22,141 nt of DNA, from NCBI GenBank assembly GCA_004212135.1, contig RXIE01000173.1:1-22141 (forward strand), written 5' to 3'. The DNA comes from Candidatus Methanophagales archaeon ANME-1-THS (lineage in GTDB: Archaea > Halobacteriota > Syntropharchaeia > Alkanophagales > Methanospirareceae). The translations under genes were made by a program, and so were the position numbers. The notes below the pieces were generated by a model. The model worked only from the letters and a program-made list of their open reading frames with translations. It had not been told where the DNA came from and did not search any database. Below, in pieces: positions 7,884 through 14,828 of the stretch (the stretch's first letter is position 1; each line of letters begins with the position of its first letter).

Positions 7884-8123
7884 TCACGCACCACGCATCA
7901 GGAATTCCCGAAAACCTCTTCTCCAATATATCAATGCCGCTCGATCAGCATCAAAGTAACCTTCGATCTCAGTTTTGCTCAAGAGGTTCAGGGCTTCAGC
8001 AGTTGTAATTGTGTCGTAGGGTATAATGACCACAGCCCGTAGTTCTTCGTGACCGCGTCCCAAATATTTATGCGTCTTTATCGCCTTCCGCCTTCTTTCG
8101 ATCATTATCAGTATGGCTATCAA
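7884..8123 (-). CDS. Doubtful small hypothetical protein
   Basis: This open frame of 79 codons lies on the minus strand inside a 502-base stretch (7819-8320) that has no other gene. The C-terminal half looks protein-like, with mixed strands and helices (PYDTITTAEALNLLSKTE, then EGYFDADRAALIYWRR) and unbiased codon use. I do not recognise it. The start is unclear. A TATA-like CATAAATATT on the minus strand near 8062 lies inside the long frame and would suit a leaderless GTG start at 8033, giving only 49 residues. The rest of the 502-base stretch holds only the promoter of the phosphoesterase gene. Confidence 0.4.
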   Translation of the reverse strand: MIAILIMIERRRKAIKTHKYLGRGHEELRAVVIIPYDTITTAEALNLLSKTEIEGYFDADRAALIYWRRGFREFLMRGA

Positions 8124-8257
8124 TCCTCAACTCGTCTTCGAGCTGTAGACGAAGGTTATTTCGAGAACGATTTAAAGACGTAGGGATTTGAGGTTCTGAC
8201 CTGGGGTCCTTTTTTCAACGCCTCGCCCTCCGTTTGATCTGACCGTACTGAACCCGC

Positions 8258-8267
8258 GTTTATAACC
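8258..8267 (+). promoter_or_regulatory. TATA box for the phosphoesterase gene
   Basis: GTTTATAACC would start transcription near 8290, about 30 bases before the ATG at 8321. Confidence 0.45.
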
Positions 8268-8320
8268 GGCAATTTTAAAGAAATATCCGCACCTTATGTG
8301 AACTAAACGGGGTCTGAGCA

Positions 8321-8740
8321 ATGGTACAACGGGGCATATTTGTGGTCCAGAAGCATTATGCATCTCATCTGCACTATGATTTCAGATTGGAGCTCGAGAA
8401 TGTACTTAAAAGCTGGGCAGTTCCAAAGGCCCCGCCAACAGATGCCACGGTTAAACGACTCGCGGTGGAAACAGAGGATCATCCACTCTCGTATGCGGAC
8501 TTTGAGGGAACCATAGCGGAAGGGCTTTATGGCGCGGGCAAGGTTGAGATATGGGACAAGGGGACCTTCGTGCCGGAAAAGATCGAGGAGCAGAAGATCG
8601 TCGTTGAGCTCGAGGGCAGAAGACTGAAGGGGACCTACGTGTTACTCAAATTGAAATCCGGCGGAAAATACCGGGGCGAAAAGAACTGGCTCTTGTTTAA
8701 AAAGAGAGAGCAGGATCGCGGAACGGGAGATGCGCCCTGA
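8321..8740 (+). CDS. Stand-alone LigD-type 3'-phosphoesterase domain protein
   Basis: This 139-residue protein corresponds to the 3'-phosphoesterase (PE) domain found at the N-terminus of bacterial LigD. There it trims 3'-phosphates and 3'-ribonucleotides during end repair before ligation. The catalytic pattern is complete: H12, H18, D20 and R22 in KHYASHLHYDFRLE, followed by H54 and Y58 in EDHPLSYADFEG. This is the same spacing as in the Pseudomonas LigD PE domain. The YGAGKVEIWDKG block is also diagnostic. No ligase or polymerase domain follows, so it is the short free-standing form known from some archaea and bacteria. No Ku gene is nearby. It converges on an ArsR-type regulator gene. Confidence 0.92.
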   Translation: MVQRGIFVVQKHYASHLHYDFRLELENVLKSWAVPKAPPTDATVKRLAVETEDHPLSYADFEGTIAEGLYGAGKVEIWDKGTFVPEKIEEQKIVVELEGRRLKGTYVLLKLKSGGKYRGEKNWLLFKKREQDRGTGDAP

Positions 8741-8774
8741 GGGCTCACGCGTGAAAAAACGGGAAAAGGGGGTG

Positions 8775-8783
8775 AAAAAAAAA
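8775..8783 (-). terminator. T9 tract downstream of the ArsR-like gene
   Basis: An A9 run on the plus strand reads as T9 on the minus strand, about 42 bases past the stop of the ArsR-like gene. T-rich tracts of this kind terminate archaeal transcription. Confidence 0.4.
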
Positions 8784-8824
8784 CTCGATTGCGAAGATGG
8801 GAGTGGAAGTGTCAAATGATCGTG

Positions 8825-9121
8825 CTAAATCTCCCTTTTGATCTGAGAAACCACATCCTTTACTTTATCCGTGACCCAGTATTTCCTGATCGCTTTACCC
8901 TTCGACTTCGGCTCTTCAGATATCTCATACTTGCTGTTCACAAATCCATAGTCCTCCAGAGCGAGCAGATGGTAAGAGACAAGTCGCCGCTCTGCCCCGA
9001 GCGCTTTGCTTAACCCGTTGATGTGCATCGGCTTCTCATTGAGCAGCTCGACTATCCGGAACCGAATGGGATGCAAGAGTACATGTGCTTCCTCTACTAA
9101 CTGATCTTTGATTTTCATCAT
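8825..9121 (-). CDS. ArsR-family winged-helix transcriptional regulator
   Basis: This 98-residue DNA-binding protein has the ArsR-type winged helix. HPIRFRIVELLNEKP leads into the helix-turn-helix INGLSKALGAERRLVSYHLLALEDYGFV (about residues 34-61), followed by a charged wing (SKYEISEEPKSKGKAIRKYWVTD). No cysteine-rich metal site is visible, so it is probably not a classical metal sensor. The ATG at 9121 is immediately followed by another ATG. A TATA box on the minus strand at 9142-9155 is about 26 bases upstream, so the message is likely leaderless. Its target is unknown. The neighbouring phosphoesterase is convergent, and the MATE gene lies divergently beyond a 405-base gap, so that gap is a plausible place for its operator. 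Confidence 0.85.
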   Translation of the reverse strand: MMKIKDQLVEEAHVLLHPIRFRIVELLNEKPMHINGLSKALGAERRLVSYHLLALEDYGFVNSKYEISEEPKSKGKAIRKYWVTDKVKDVVSQIKREI

Positions 9122-9526
9122 GGGTTATTGTTTGGAAGTGGAGATATAAATACATTGTAAAATAAAAAGTTTTTATATAAGAAAATGATAAAAAGAAGTA
9201 CGGAGACCGCTATAAGCAAGAAGATCGAGTCAGGGAGAAAGATAAACAAAGGCGAACCTTGCTGGTAAGGCCATGACTTTTTTATCCTCCCATCTGGCTT
9301 CGAAGATGGTGGAAGGGTGATTTTTATCCGCGCTGCTTCTCAACGCTCAGTTTATCGGGTAGCAGCAAAAGGGCGGTTGAACTTCGTAGCGCCGTCTCGC
9401 GGACGAATTGATTATTCTCTCTTTCCATTCCTTCCTTTCACGATTTCATCCTCAACACCTCGTCATGCATGGGGAGCGTTGAGTACCGTCACAATGTAAA
9501 TATACACCCGGGTTATATAGTGTGAT
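9122..9526. other. 405-base intergenic stretch before the MATE gene, with hairpin and inverted repeat
   Basis: No convincing gene is present. A 60-codon plus-strand frame at 9317-9499 is not protein-like. The stretch holds the promoters of both flanking genes, the ArsR-like TATA box at 9142-9155 and the MATE TATA box at 9496-9506. It also holds a hairpin with stem CCATCT/AGATGG (9290-9295 with 9304-9309, 8-base loop). A 10-base inverted repeat, CTCAACGCTC at 9339-9348 and GAGCGTTGAG at 9474-9483, lies further along. Two TTTTTATCC-like boxes at about 9278-9287 and 9321-9329 could be promoters of a small RNA; this is speculative. Confidence 0.45.
9496..9506 (+). promoter_or_regulatory. TATA box for the MATE exporter gene
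   Basis: GTAAATATACA is centred 26 bases before the ATG at 9527, the classic archaeal spacing for a leaderless transcript. A second box, GGTTATATAG, at 9511-9520 is too close to the start for this role. Confidence 0.55.
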
Positions 9527-10864
9527 ATGGACAGAGGCGTCTATCGCCGGGTAATGACCCTTGCGTATCCCGCGATTATATCAAATATCCTCTTCACGTT
9601 TCAGATCGTAGCGGATACCATAATGCTTGGTCGGTACCCACCGGCGGACATTAGCCTCAGTGCGGTGGGTCTGGGATTCGTGTTATATCATATGTTCTTC
9701 CCCCTCACGATGGGGCTGGTCACCGGCACGATAGCGATCATTGCACGGAGATGGGGAGAGGAGAATTACGATGAGGCGCAGAGAGTTGCAACCGATTCCG
9801 TGCTAACCCTTGCAGTGCTCTCAATTCCCGTGGTCCTCTTTGGCGTTTTGGTGAGCCCCGAGGTCTTCTACCATCTTGGTGCACGGGGTACGGTCATAAC
9901 CGAGGGTGCGAAATACACACGTGCAATTTTCGCCTTTTATTCCTTTACTGCCATTGTTATCGTTTACCATGGAATCTTGAGAGCGGCGGGTGATACCAAA
10001 ACGCCAATGTACGTGGATATCATCTCAAACCTCTACAATGTCCTGATGAATTACGTACTTATATTTGGCAAATTCGGCTTTCCTGAACTCGGTGTCCTGG
10101 GGGCCGGCATCGCGACTGGCACCTCCTACGTCGTCGCTTTTGCGGTCTATGCAGCACTTCAGGCGGGTAACAAACTCGTGATCCACCCCGTGTATAATCT
10201 GAATGTGCGATATCGGCTGGATACCGTTAAGAAAATGTTCAGCATTGGTATTCCCGCAGGCATTGATGTGGGGATGTGGAGTTTTGCGTCCATCATCTTT
10301 ACCGCATTGATACTCCACTTCGGGACGACGGGCTATTCCGCCTTCCAGATTGGTCTGAGGGCTGAAAGTCTTGCGTATATGCCCGCATTTGGGTTCGGGA
10401 TCGCGGCTACCACACTCTCAGGCCAATACATGGGCGCGAGAAAAGAGGATCAAGCCAAAAAGGCGGTACTTGCCGCCACCTACCTCTGTCTGATCTTCAT
10501 GACCCTTGTGGGGGCCATCTTCATCCTCTTCCCCGGCTCTATTGCGCGGGTATTTACCGGAGAGGAGGGCGTGGTGGCCCTCGCTGCCCTCTATCTCTTT
10601 ATTTTTGGGTTTTCAGAACCCGCTTTAGGGGCATTCTTCACGCTCGTCGGGGGTATGCGGGGCGCAGGCTATACGAAGGTGCCACTGCTCATTAATTTCA
10701 TGGGGCTTATCGTGGCACGATTATCGCTCTCATACAGCTTGGGATTTGTATGGGGTCTGGGCCTCTTTGGCGTATGGTTGGGGATGGCCCTGGAGACGTT
10801 TTTCAGGGCACTCGTGATATACGCCGTTTTTGCTAGGGGTCGGTGGATGCGCGTAACGGTATAG
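9527..10864 (+). CDS. MATE family efflux transporter
   Basis: This is a 445-residue membrane protein with twelve hydrophobic segments arranged as two related halves. This is the architecture of MATE (multidrug and toxic compound extrusion) cation-coupled exporters. Family signatures include the N-terminal YPAIISNILFTFQIVADTIM, with the conserved aspartate in VADT, the loop IAIIARRWGEEN, the segment GILRAAGDTKTPMY, the second-half start GIPAGIDVGMW, and LSGQYMGARKEDQAKKA. The length is standard for the family. The substrate is not predictable; drugs, toxic metabolites or lipid precursors are all known for the superfamily. It stands alone, with its own promoter. Confidence 0.93.
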   Translation: MDRGVYRRVMTLAYPAIISNILFTFQIVADTIMLGRYPPADISLSAVGLGFVLYHMFFPLTMGLVTGTIAIIARRWGEENYDEAQRVATDSVLTLAVLSIPVVLFGVLVSPEVFYHLGARGTVITEGAKYTRAIFAFYSFTAIVIVYHGILRAAGDTKTPMYVDIISNLYNVLMNYVLIFGKFGFPELGVLGAGIATGTSYVVAFAVYAALQAGNKLVIHPVYNLNVRYRLDTVKKMFSIGIPAGIDVGMWSFASIIFTALILHFGTTGYSAFQIGLRAESLAYMPAFGFGIAATTLSGQYMGARKEDQAKKAVLAATYLCLIFMTLVGAIFILFPGSIARVFTGEEGVVALAALYLFIFGFSEPALGAFFTLVGGMRGAGYTKVPLLINFMGLIVARLSLSYSLGFVWGLGLFGVWLGMALETFFRALVIYAVFARGRWMRVTV

Positions 10865-10960
10865 CAACGACGAATCACGTGCAGCGGACTGCGTGCCCAG
10901 GGTGTCAGCCCTCCACACCAGGTGAGCGGGTATCAGAGCTTATCCGTCACCTTAATGCTC

Positions 10961-11404
10961 TCACTGCTTCGTTTGGTAAGCTTTCAGAGCCGCCCTCAGG
11001 GTATTCACCGCGAGCACCGGACTGTACAGATCTTCCTCGGGTAAACCACCGAGAACGGACAAGATGGCACTATCCTCTATCATAGCCGCGTCCTCGATGC
11101 TCTTACCCTTCACCAGTTCGGTGATGACACTGCCACATGCCATGGTCGCACCACGACCGTCCGTGGTGAATTTGCTATCCATGATGATATCGCCCTCAAT
11201 TTTGAGCTGTATCTCCATAGTATCGCCGTGAGGATCAGTTAGTCTGGCTGCGCCATCAGGATTCTCCAACTCGCCAACGTTCTTTGGATTAAGTGCTTCC
11301 ACAATCGTCTTCTCACCGTATAGTTTCCGCTCCTCCTTCCTTATCGCTTCTTCAAGCTTCTTTATCAGTTTATCAAACTTCGAGGTTTCGTCTTCTTCAC
11401 CCAT
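10961..11404 (-). CDS. NifU/IscU-fold protein lacking the cluster-ligand cysteines
   Basis: This 147-residue protein has the N-terminal NifU/IscU scaffold fold: NPKNVGELENPDG (39-51), DTMEIQLKIEGD, FTTDGRGATMACGS, TELVKGKSIEDA, and LGGLPEE before a C-terminal helix. Normal scaffolds assemble Fe-S clusters on three cysteines. Here the first is H59 (PHGD instead of PCGD), the second is R84 (DGRGA instead of DGCGA), and the third falls at S128 (LYSPVLA instead of HCSVLA or HCALLA). The only cysteine, C90, is at a non-ligand position. The first 30 residues are an unusual Lys/Glu-rich helix. It follows the HisRS gene by 39 bases on the same strand, with its own AAGGAG Shine-Dalgarno, so the two are probably co-transcribed. 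The function is unknown; canonical scaffold activity is unlikely. Confidence 0.85.
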   Translation of the reverse strand: MGEEDETSKFDKLIKKLEEAIRKEERKLYGEKTIVEALNPKNVGELENPDGAARLTDPHGDTMEIQLKIEGDIIMDSKFTTDGRGATMACGSVITELVKGKSIEDAAMIEDSAILSVLGGLPEEDLYSPVLAVNTLRAALKAYQTKQ

Positions 11405-11443
11405 TCTCTTCTCCTTGTTGGTTATTCTTATCTCAGTTTCTGA

Positions 11444-12733
11444 CTACCGCAACGTAGCCCTGATTCTTCCCACACAGTCCTCCAGGCTCATTCGCTCTTG
11501 CATTCCGGTAGTAAGATCTCGCACGGTTACTTTTCCTTCTTTGAGTTCATTTTTACCGACGAGTACGGCAAATGAAGCGCGAATGGCATTGGCATAAGAT
11601 AACTGTGCGCTCAGACTCCGGTTCATCACATCGACCTGCGTGCGGACGAATTCCCGCAGCGTGGACGCTACTTGTATCGCCTCCTTGACCACCTCACGGT
11701 TATCCTGATCCCGTTCCCGGACTGGGACAACCACAACGTCCCCTCTCGGCATAGCATGCTCATCCAGACGGAATATCTCTGCCAATCGGTCAAACCCGAA
11801 AGCAAACCCTGTTGAAGGAACATCATCGCCACCGAAGAGCGCAGCCAGCCGATAAGACCCACCGCCACAGATCTGATTCTGTGCGCCTAACGAGCCATCA
11901 ACTTCGTAGATCTCGAATACCATACCCGTGTAATAATCCAATCCCCGTGCTATTCCTAAGTTTAACGTGTATGCCACGTTGTAATAGGTAAGCAGTTCTA
12001 AGAGCATCTCCAGTTCCTTAAACGCCGGGCTAGCCGAAGCGATGAGGTTATCTGCCTGTGCCGCCTGTAAGGCGTCCTCTCCCTGTACATCGATCAAACG
12101 CAGGAGCTCATCGACCACGTGATGCTCCACGCCTATTTCGTTCATAAAGTGGATCAGCTCTTCTCGCTCGCCCTTGTCAATCAGCCTCATCACGGTATTG
12201 ATCCTCTCCTCTTCCACCTTTGCAGCCCGCAATCGCTCTCTTAGTAGGCCGACATGGCCGACGTGAACTTCTGCGGTTATGCCCACTGACTGCAGGATAG
12301 CATGAGCAAGCGCGATTATTTCTGCCTGAGCCTCTGGACTGTCAGAGCCAATTATTTCAGCACCAAACTGCCAGAATTCTCTATACCGGGCCTTTTGGGG
12401 CTCTTCATACCTGAAACAATTACCAATATAATACACTTTTGTGGGCTTTGACGCCATCTTCAGTTCGTTGACATACATCCGTATCACCGGTGCGGTCAAT
12501 TCTGGTCTGAGTGCGAGATGCCTGCCCCCCTTATCCTCGAATTCATACATCTCCTTCAGGATTGCGTCGCCTGATTTCAGGGTGAAGAGTTCGGCCAGTT
12601 CGAAGGTGGGCGTACTGATCTCTTCATAACCCCAGCGCTCAGCGATCTCTCGCATGCGTGCCTCCATTATCCGCCTCTTGCGCATCTCCCGGGGCAGAAA
12701 ATCCCTCGTGCCGCGTGCTCTTTCAATTCGCAT
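11444..12733 (-). CDS. hisS: Histidyl-tRNA synthetase
   Basis: This 429-residue class II aminoacyl-tRNA synthetase charges tRNA-His. It starts with the typical RGTRDFLPREMRKR. Motif 2 is present around GNCFRYEEPQKARYREFWQFG. The histidine-specific block reads LGIARGLDYYTGMVFEIY, and motif 3 is STGFAFGFDRL. The C-terminal 100 residues form the anticodon-binding domain (DVVVVPV... VDVMNRSLSAQLSYAN... FAVLVGKNE). The length is normal for the family. A TATA box at 12759-12769, shared with the divergent gene, gives a leader of only about five bases. It is followed by the IscU-like gene. Confidence 0.96.
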   Translation of the reverse strand: MRIERARGTRDFLPREMRKRRIMEARMREIAERWGYEEISTPTFELAELFTLKSGDAILKEMYEFEDKGGRHLALRPELTAPVIRMYVNELKMASKPTKVYYIGNCFRYEEPQKARYREFWQFGAEIIGSDSPEAQAEIIALAHAILQSVGITAEVHVGHVGLLRERLRAAKVEEERINTVMRLIDKGEREELIHFMNEIGVEHHVVDELLRLIDVQGEDALQAAQADNLIASASPAFKELEMLLELLTYYNVAYTLNLGIARGLDYYTGMVFEIYEVDGSLGAQNQICGGGSYRLAALFGGDDVPSTGFAFGFDRLAEIFRLDEHAMPRGDVVVVPVRERDQDNREVVKEAIQVASTLREFVRTQVDVMNRSLSAQLSYANAIRASFAVLVGKNELKEGKVTVRDLTTGMQERMSLEDCVGRIRATLR

Positions 12734-12758
12734 TCTTCATCACTGTTATATTACTTTT

Positions 12759-12769
12759 CTTATATACCT
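12759..12769. promoter_or_regulatory. Shared palindromic TATA element between hisS and the PaREP1-like gene
   Basis: The sequence TCTTATATACC reads as a TATA box on both strands. Its centre lies 26 bases before the ATG at 12789 on the plus strand and about 30 bases before the ATG at 12733 on the minus strand. No other strong box lies in the 55-base gap, so one element probably directs both genes. Confidence 0.55.
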
Positions 12770-12788
12770 GTTCATAATATAATCTAAG

Positions 12789-13172
12789 ATGGAAGAAGTA
12801 CATTCAGCTGATAAGGCAGTAGAGATAGCGCTTAATGCTATCAGGAAAGCGGGATGGGCATTTCCCTCTGCTACGACTGCTAAGCTCGAGGGGGAGATAT
12901 GGTTCGTAACAGTTGAAACTCTCTGGGGTGCTTTAACTGCGGCAATAAACGCTTTCGCTCTTAAATGCAAAGGGATCATAGTGAGGGAGCATAAAGAGCT
13001 AAAGACATTCATGAGAGAATTATCATTGGAGCGTAGAGACTCTCAACTCTCCACAGCTTTTAAGGATGCTGAGCGCCTCCATGCAAATTTTTACCATAAA
13101 TTTCTCGCTATGGGGGATGTAGTGGCGGAAGCACCGAAGGTGGAGGCAATTATTAGGAAACTGCTTATGTGA
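12789..13172 (+). CDS. PaREP1/HEPN-like small helical protein
   Basis: This is a 127-residue, all-helical, cytoplasmic protein. The N-terminal half (SADKAVEIALNAIRKAG, AKLEGEIWFVTVETLWGALTAAINAFA) and the C-terminal block ERLHANFYHKFLAMGDV resemble archaeal PaREP1-type proteins of the HEPN superfamily. An R-x6-H pair (R96 and H103) sits where HEPN nucleases carry their Rx4-6H active site, but this may be coincidental. Many PaREP1 proteins have no known function, while HEPN relatives include toxin RNases paired with MNT nucleotidyltransferases; no such partner is present here. The start has a TATA box 26 bases upstream, implying a leaderless message. The family assignment is from pattern recognition only. 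Confidence 0.55.
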   Translation: MEEVHSADKAVEIALNAIRKAGWAFPSATTAKLEGEIWFVTVETLWGALTAAINAFALKCKGIIVREHKELKTFMRELSLERRDSQLSTAFKDAERLHANFYHKFLAMGDVVAEAPKVEAIIRKLLM

Positions 13173-13210
13173 TTAGTAGACATACTGAGCCTAGTATTCT
13201 CCCCTACACT

Positions 13211-13219
13211 CTTTATTAG
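13211..13219 (+). promoter_or_regulatory. TATA-like box for the HisA/F-like and alkyltransferase operon
   Basis: CTTTATTAG would start transcription near 13240. That is downstream of the ATG at 13229 and 10 bases before the ATG at 13250, which supports the later start codon. Confidence 0.45.
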
Positions 13220-13249
13220 TATTGATAGATGAGTAGAAGTTGCCTAACC

Positions 13250-13993
13250 ATGAACTTCAGACTGATCCTGGCAGTGGATGTGCTTGATGGGCTGGTCGTG
13301 CATGCGAAACGCGGTGAACGAGCGCAGTACAGACCAATTACCTCGATCAGCACCATCGTCAGTTCCGCGGACCCTCTTCGCGTCATCGAGGAGCTCCAAC
13401 CTGAGGAAGTGTATATCGCGGATCTCAATCGACTCATGGAGACGGGCGATAATCGAGCAGTACTCAAGGAGTTAAGATATCGAGCGAGGGGATTGAGGCT
13501 GATGGTGGAGTATGGTGTACGAGGAGTTGAGGACCTGAGAGAAGCTGTCGAAGCTGGAATAGCTGATACCTTCGTCTTAGGAACAGAGACCGCGTCCCTG
13601 AATATCATTGAGACTGCATCTCGAGCTGCTATTTCTGAGGATAGGGGTATCAGCATTGGGGTGAGTATCGATCTCTTCAAGAAGGAAGTGGTAACGAGCG
13701 ATAAGAGACTGAAGATAGAACCGCTGAAGTTACTGCACGCGTTGAATCAATATCACCTGGAGGAGGTCATCCTGCTGGAACTGGATCGAATCGGGACGAA
13801 GACCGGAATTGACTTTGATTTTCTCGTCCGTGCCGTTGAAGCATCAGAGCATGATATTCTCTGCGGTGGTGGCGTGAGGAGTTGCGAGGATATCTATGCG
13901 CTGGAAGAGATCGGCGTAAAAGGTGCACTGGTCGCGACTGCGCTCCATGACGGGTCGATCCCGGCCTCTGCACTCAGGAAGGAGATGAGATGA
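13250..13993 (+). CDS. HisA/HisF-related TIM-barrel protein
   Basis: This 247-residue (beta/alpha)8 protein is related to the histidine biosynthesis isomerase HisA. It looks more like the uncharacterised archaeal/methylotroph HisA/HisF-related family than true HisA. The first strand LILAVDVLDG carries the catalytic-position Asp, a second Asp is in IGVSIDLFKKEV at the start of the second half, and the phosphate-binding loops ILCGGGVRS and GALVATAL are intact. A phosphorylated sugar substrate is therefore likely. The family is typically found in organisms with tetrahydromethanopterin-dependent C1 metabolism. The frame opens at 13229, but the ATG at 13250 fits the promoter and family N-terminus better. 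Its TGA overlaps the ATG of the next gene (ATGA), so the two are translationally coupled. True HisA is the alternative. Confidence 0.82.
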   Translation: MNFRLILAVDVLDGLVVHAKRGERAQYRPITSISTIVSSADPLRVIEELQPEEVYIADLNRLMETGDNRAVLKELRYRARGLRLMVEYGVRGVEDLREAVEAGIADTFVLGTETASLNIIETASRAAISEDRGISIGVSIDLFKKEVVTSDKRLKIEPLKLLHALNQYHLEEVILLELDRIGTKTGIDFDFLVRAVEASEHDILCGGGVRSCEDIYALEEIGVKGALVATALHDGSIPASALRKEMR

Positions 13994-14799
13994 GCACTAA
14001 TTTCCCGGAGGAGGTATTGGAGCTGGTAAAGCAGATACCGAGGGGTAAAATCACCACCTATGGCGAGATCGCGCGAGTATTGAGCGGCTCGGTTCGTGCC
14101 GCGCGTGCAGTGGGACAGGCAGTGGCAAGAAATCCGTATCCCATCCAGATCCCCTGCCATCGTGTTGTGCGAAGCAATGGCGAGGTAGGCGGTTATCGGC
14201 TGGGGGTGGATACCAAGATGAGATTGCTGAGCGAGGAAGGGATCGTGATAGAGGGCAGCAGGGTGGTGAATTTCGAGGAAAGGCTTTTTCGATTCACCGA
14301 GGATGCATACCGATTCGTCACCGACCGGATGTTAGGAAAGCTCAGCACGTGGCTTCGTATTCTCGGCCATGATACTCTCTATGCAGACGACCTACGCAGG
14401 GGTGAGGAAGTGGAAGACGAGGATAACGCGCTCATCGTCTGTGCAGCAGAGGATGCCCGGATCATACTCACACGCGACAAAGAGCTTGCCTCGTTGGCAG
14501 CTAAAAAAGGGGTACGCTGCCTGTACCTGCAAAGCGACGAGGTTATGGAGCAGTTGAAAGAGTTACAGCGCCATGGCCTTACCATAAACCGCGAACCCCA
14601 CACCGTCCGGTGTAGTGAGTGTAATGCGAGGATCCGGAAAGTGGCGAAAGCGGAAGAGGATTTGTTGAGGATGAAACCTTACGTGCCCGTGGACATGATA
14701 GGCACCTGGGATTTCTGGATCTGTGAAGCATGCGGGAGGGTCTACTGGGAAGGAAGCCACTGGCGCAACATGAAGGAGCAGTTGAGGCAGTTGAAATAG
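13990..14799 (+). CDS. O6-alkylguanine-DNA alkyltransferase domain fused to a Mut7-C nuclease domain
   Basis: This is a 269-residue two-domain protein. Residues 1-95 are the catalytic domain of an MGMT-type alkyltransferase. It has the PRGKITTYGEIA start, the arginine-finger helix RAARAVGQAVARNPYPIQI, and the active-site IPCHRVV with C56, followed by GGYRLG. Because the cysteine is present, it can be a true repair enzyme rather than an alkyltransferase-like protein. Residues 107-265 form a Mut7-C domain, a PIN-like RNase fold, with FVTDRMLGKLSTWLRILGHDT, acidic residues D112, D145 and D163 (in ILTRDKEL), and a zinc ribbon with C208, C211, C245 and C248. Mut7-C normally occurs as a separate archaeal protein. 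The N-terminal alkyltransferase sub-domain of Ada/MGMT is absent. It is coupled by ATGA to the HisA/F-like gene. Confidence 0.88.
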   Translation: MSTNFPEEVLELVKQIPRGKITTYGEIARVLSGSVRAARAVGQAVARNPYPIQIPCHRVVRSNGEVGGYRLGVDTKMRLLSEEGIVIEGSRVVNFEERLFRFTEDAYRFVTDRMLGKLSTWLRILGHDTLYADDLRRGEEVEDEDNALIVCAAEDARIILTRDKELASLAAKKGVRCLYLQSDEVMEQLKELQRHGLTINREPHTVRCSECNARIRKVAKAEEDLLRMKPYVPVDMIGTWDFWICEACGRVYWEGSHWRNMKEQLRQLK

Positions 14800-14828
14800 G
14801 AACCCGGAGATGATGCGCGCCCGTTCGA

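Noticed and set aside
7698..8042. 114-codon plus-strand frame
   Set aside because: It starts inside the DUF5518-like gene in another frame and has no protein-like features. The minus-strand frame at 7884-8123 is the better candidate in that region.
9317..9499. 60-codon frame in the gap before the MATE gene
   Set aside because: No Shine-Dalgarno, no family resemblance and low-complexity composition; more likely non-coding.
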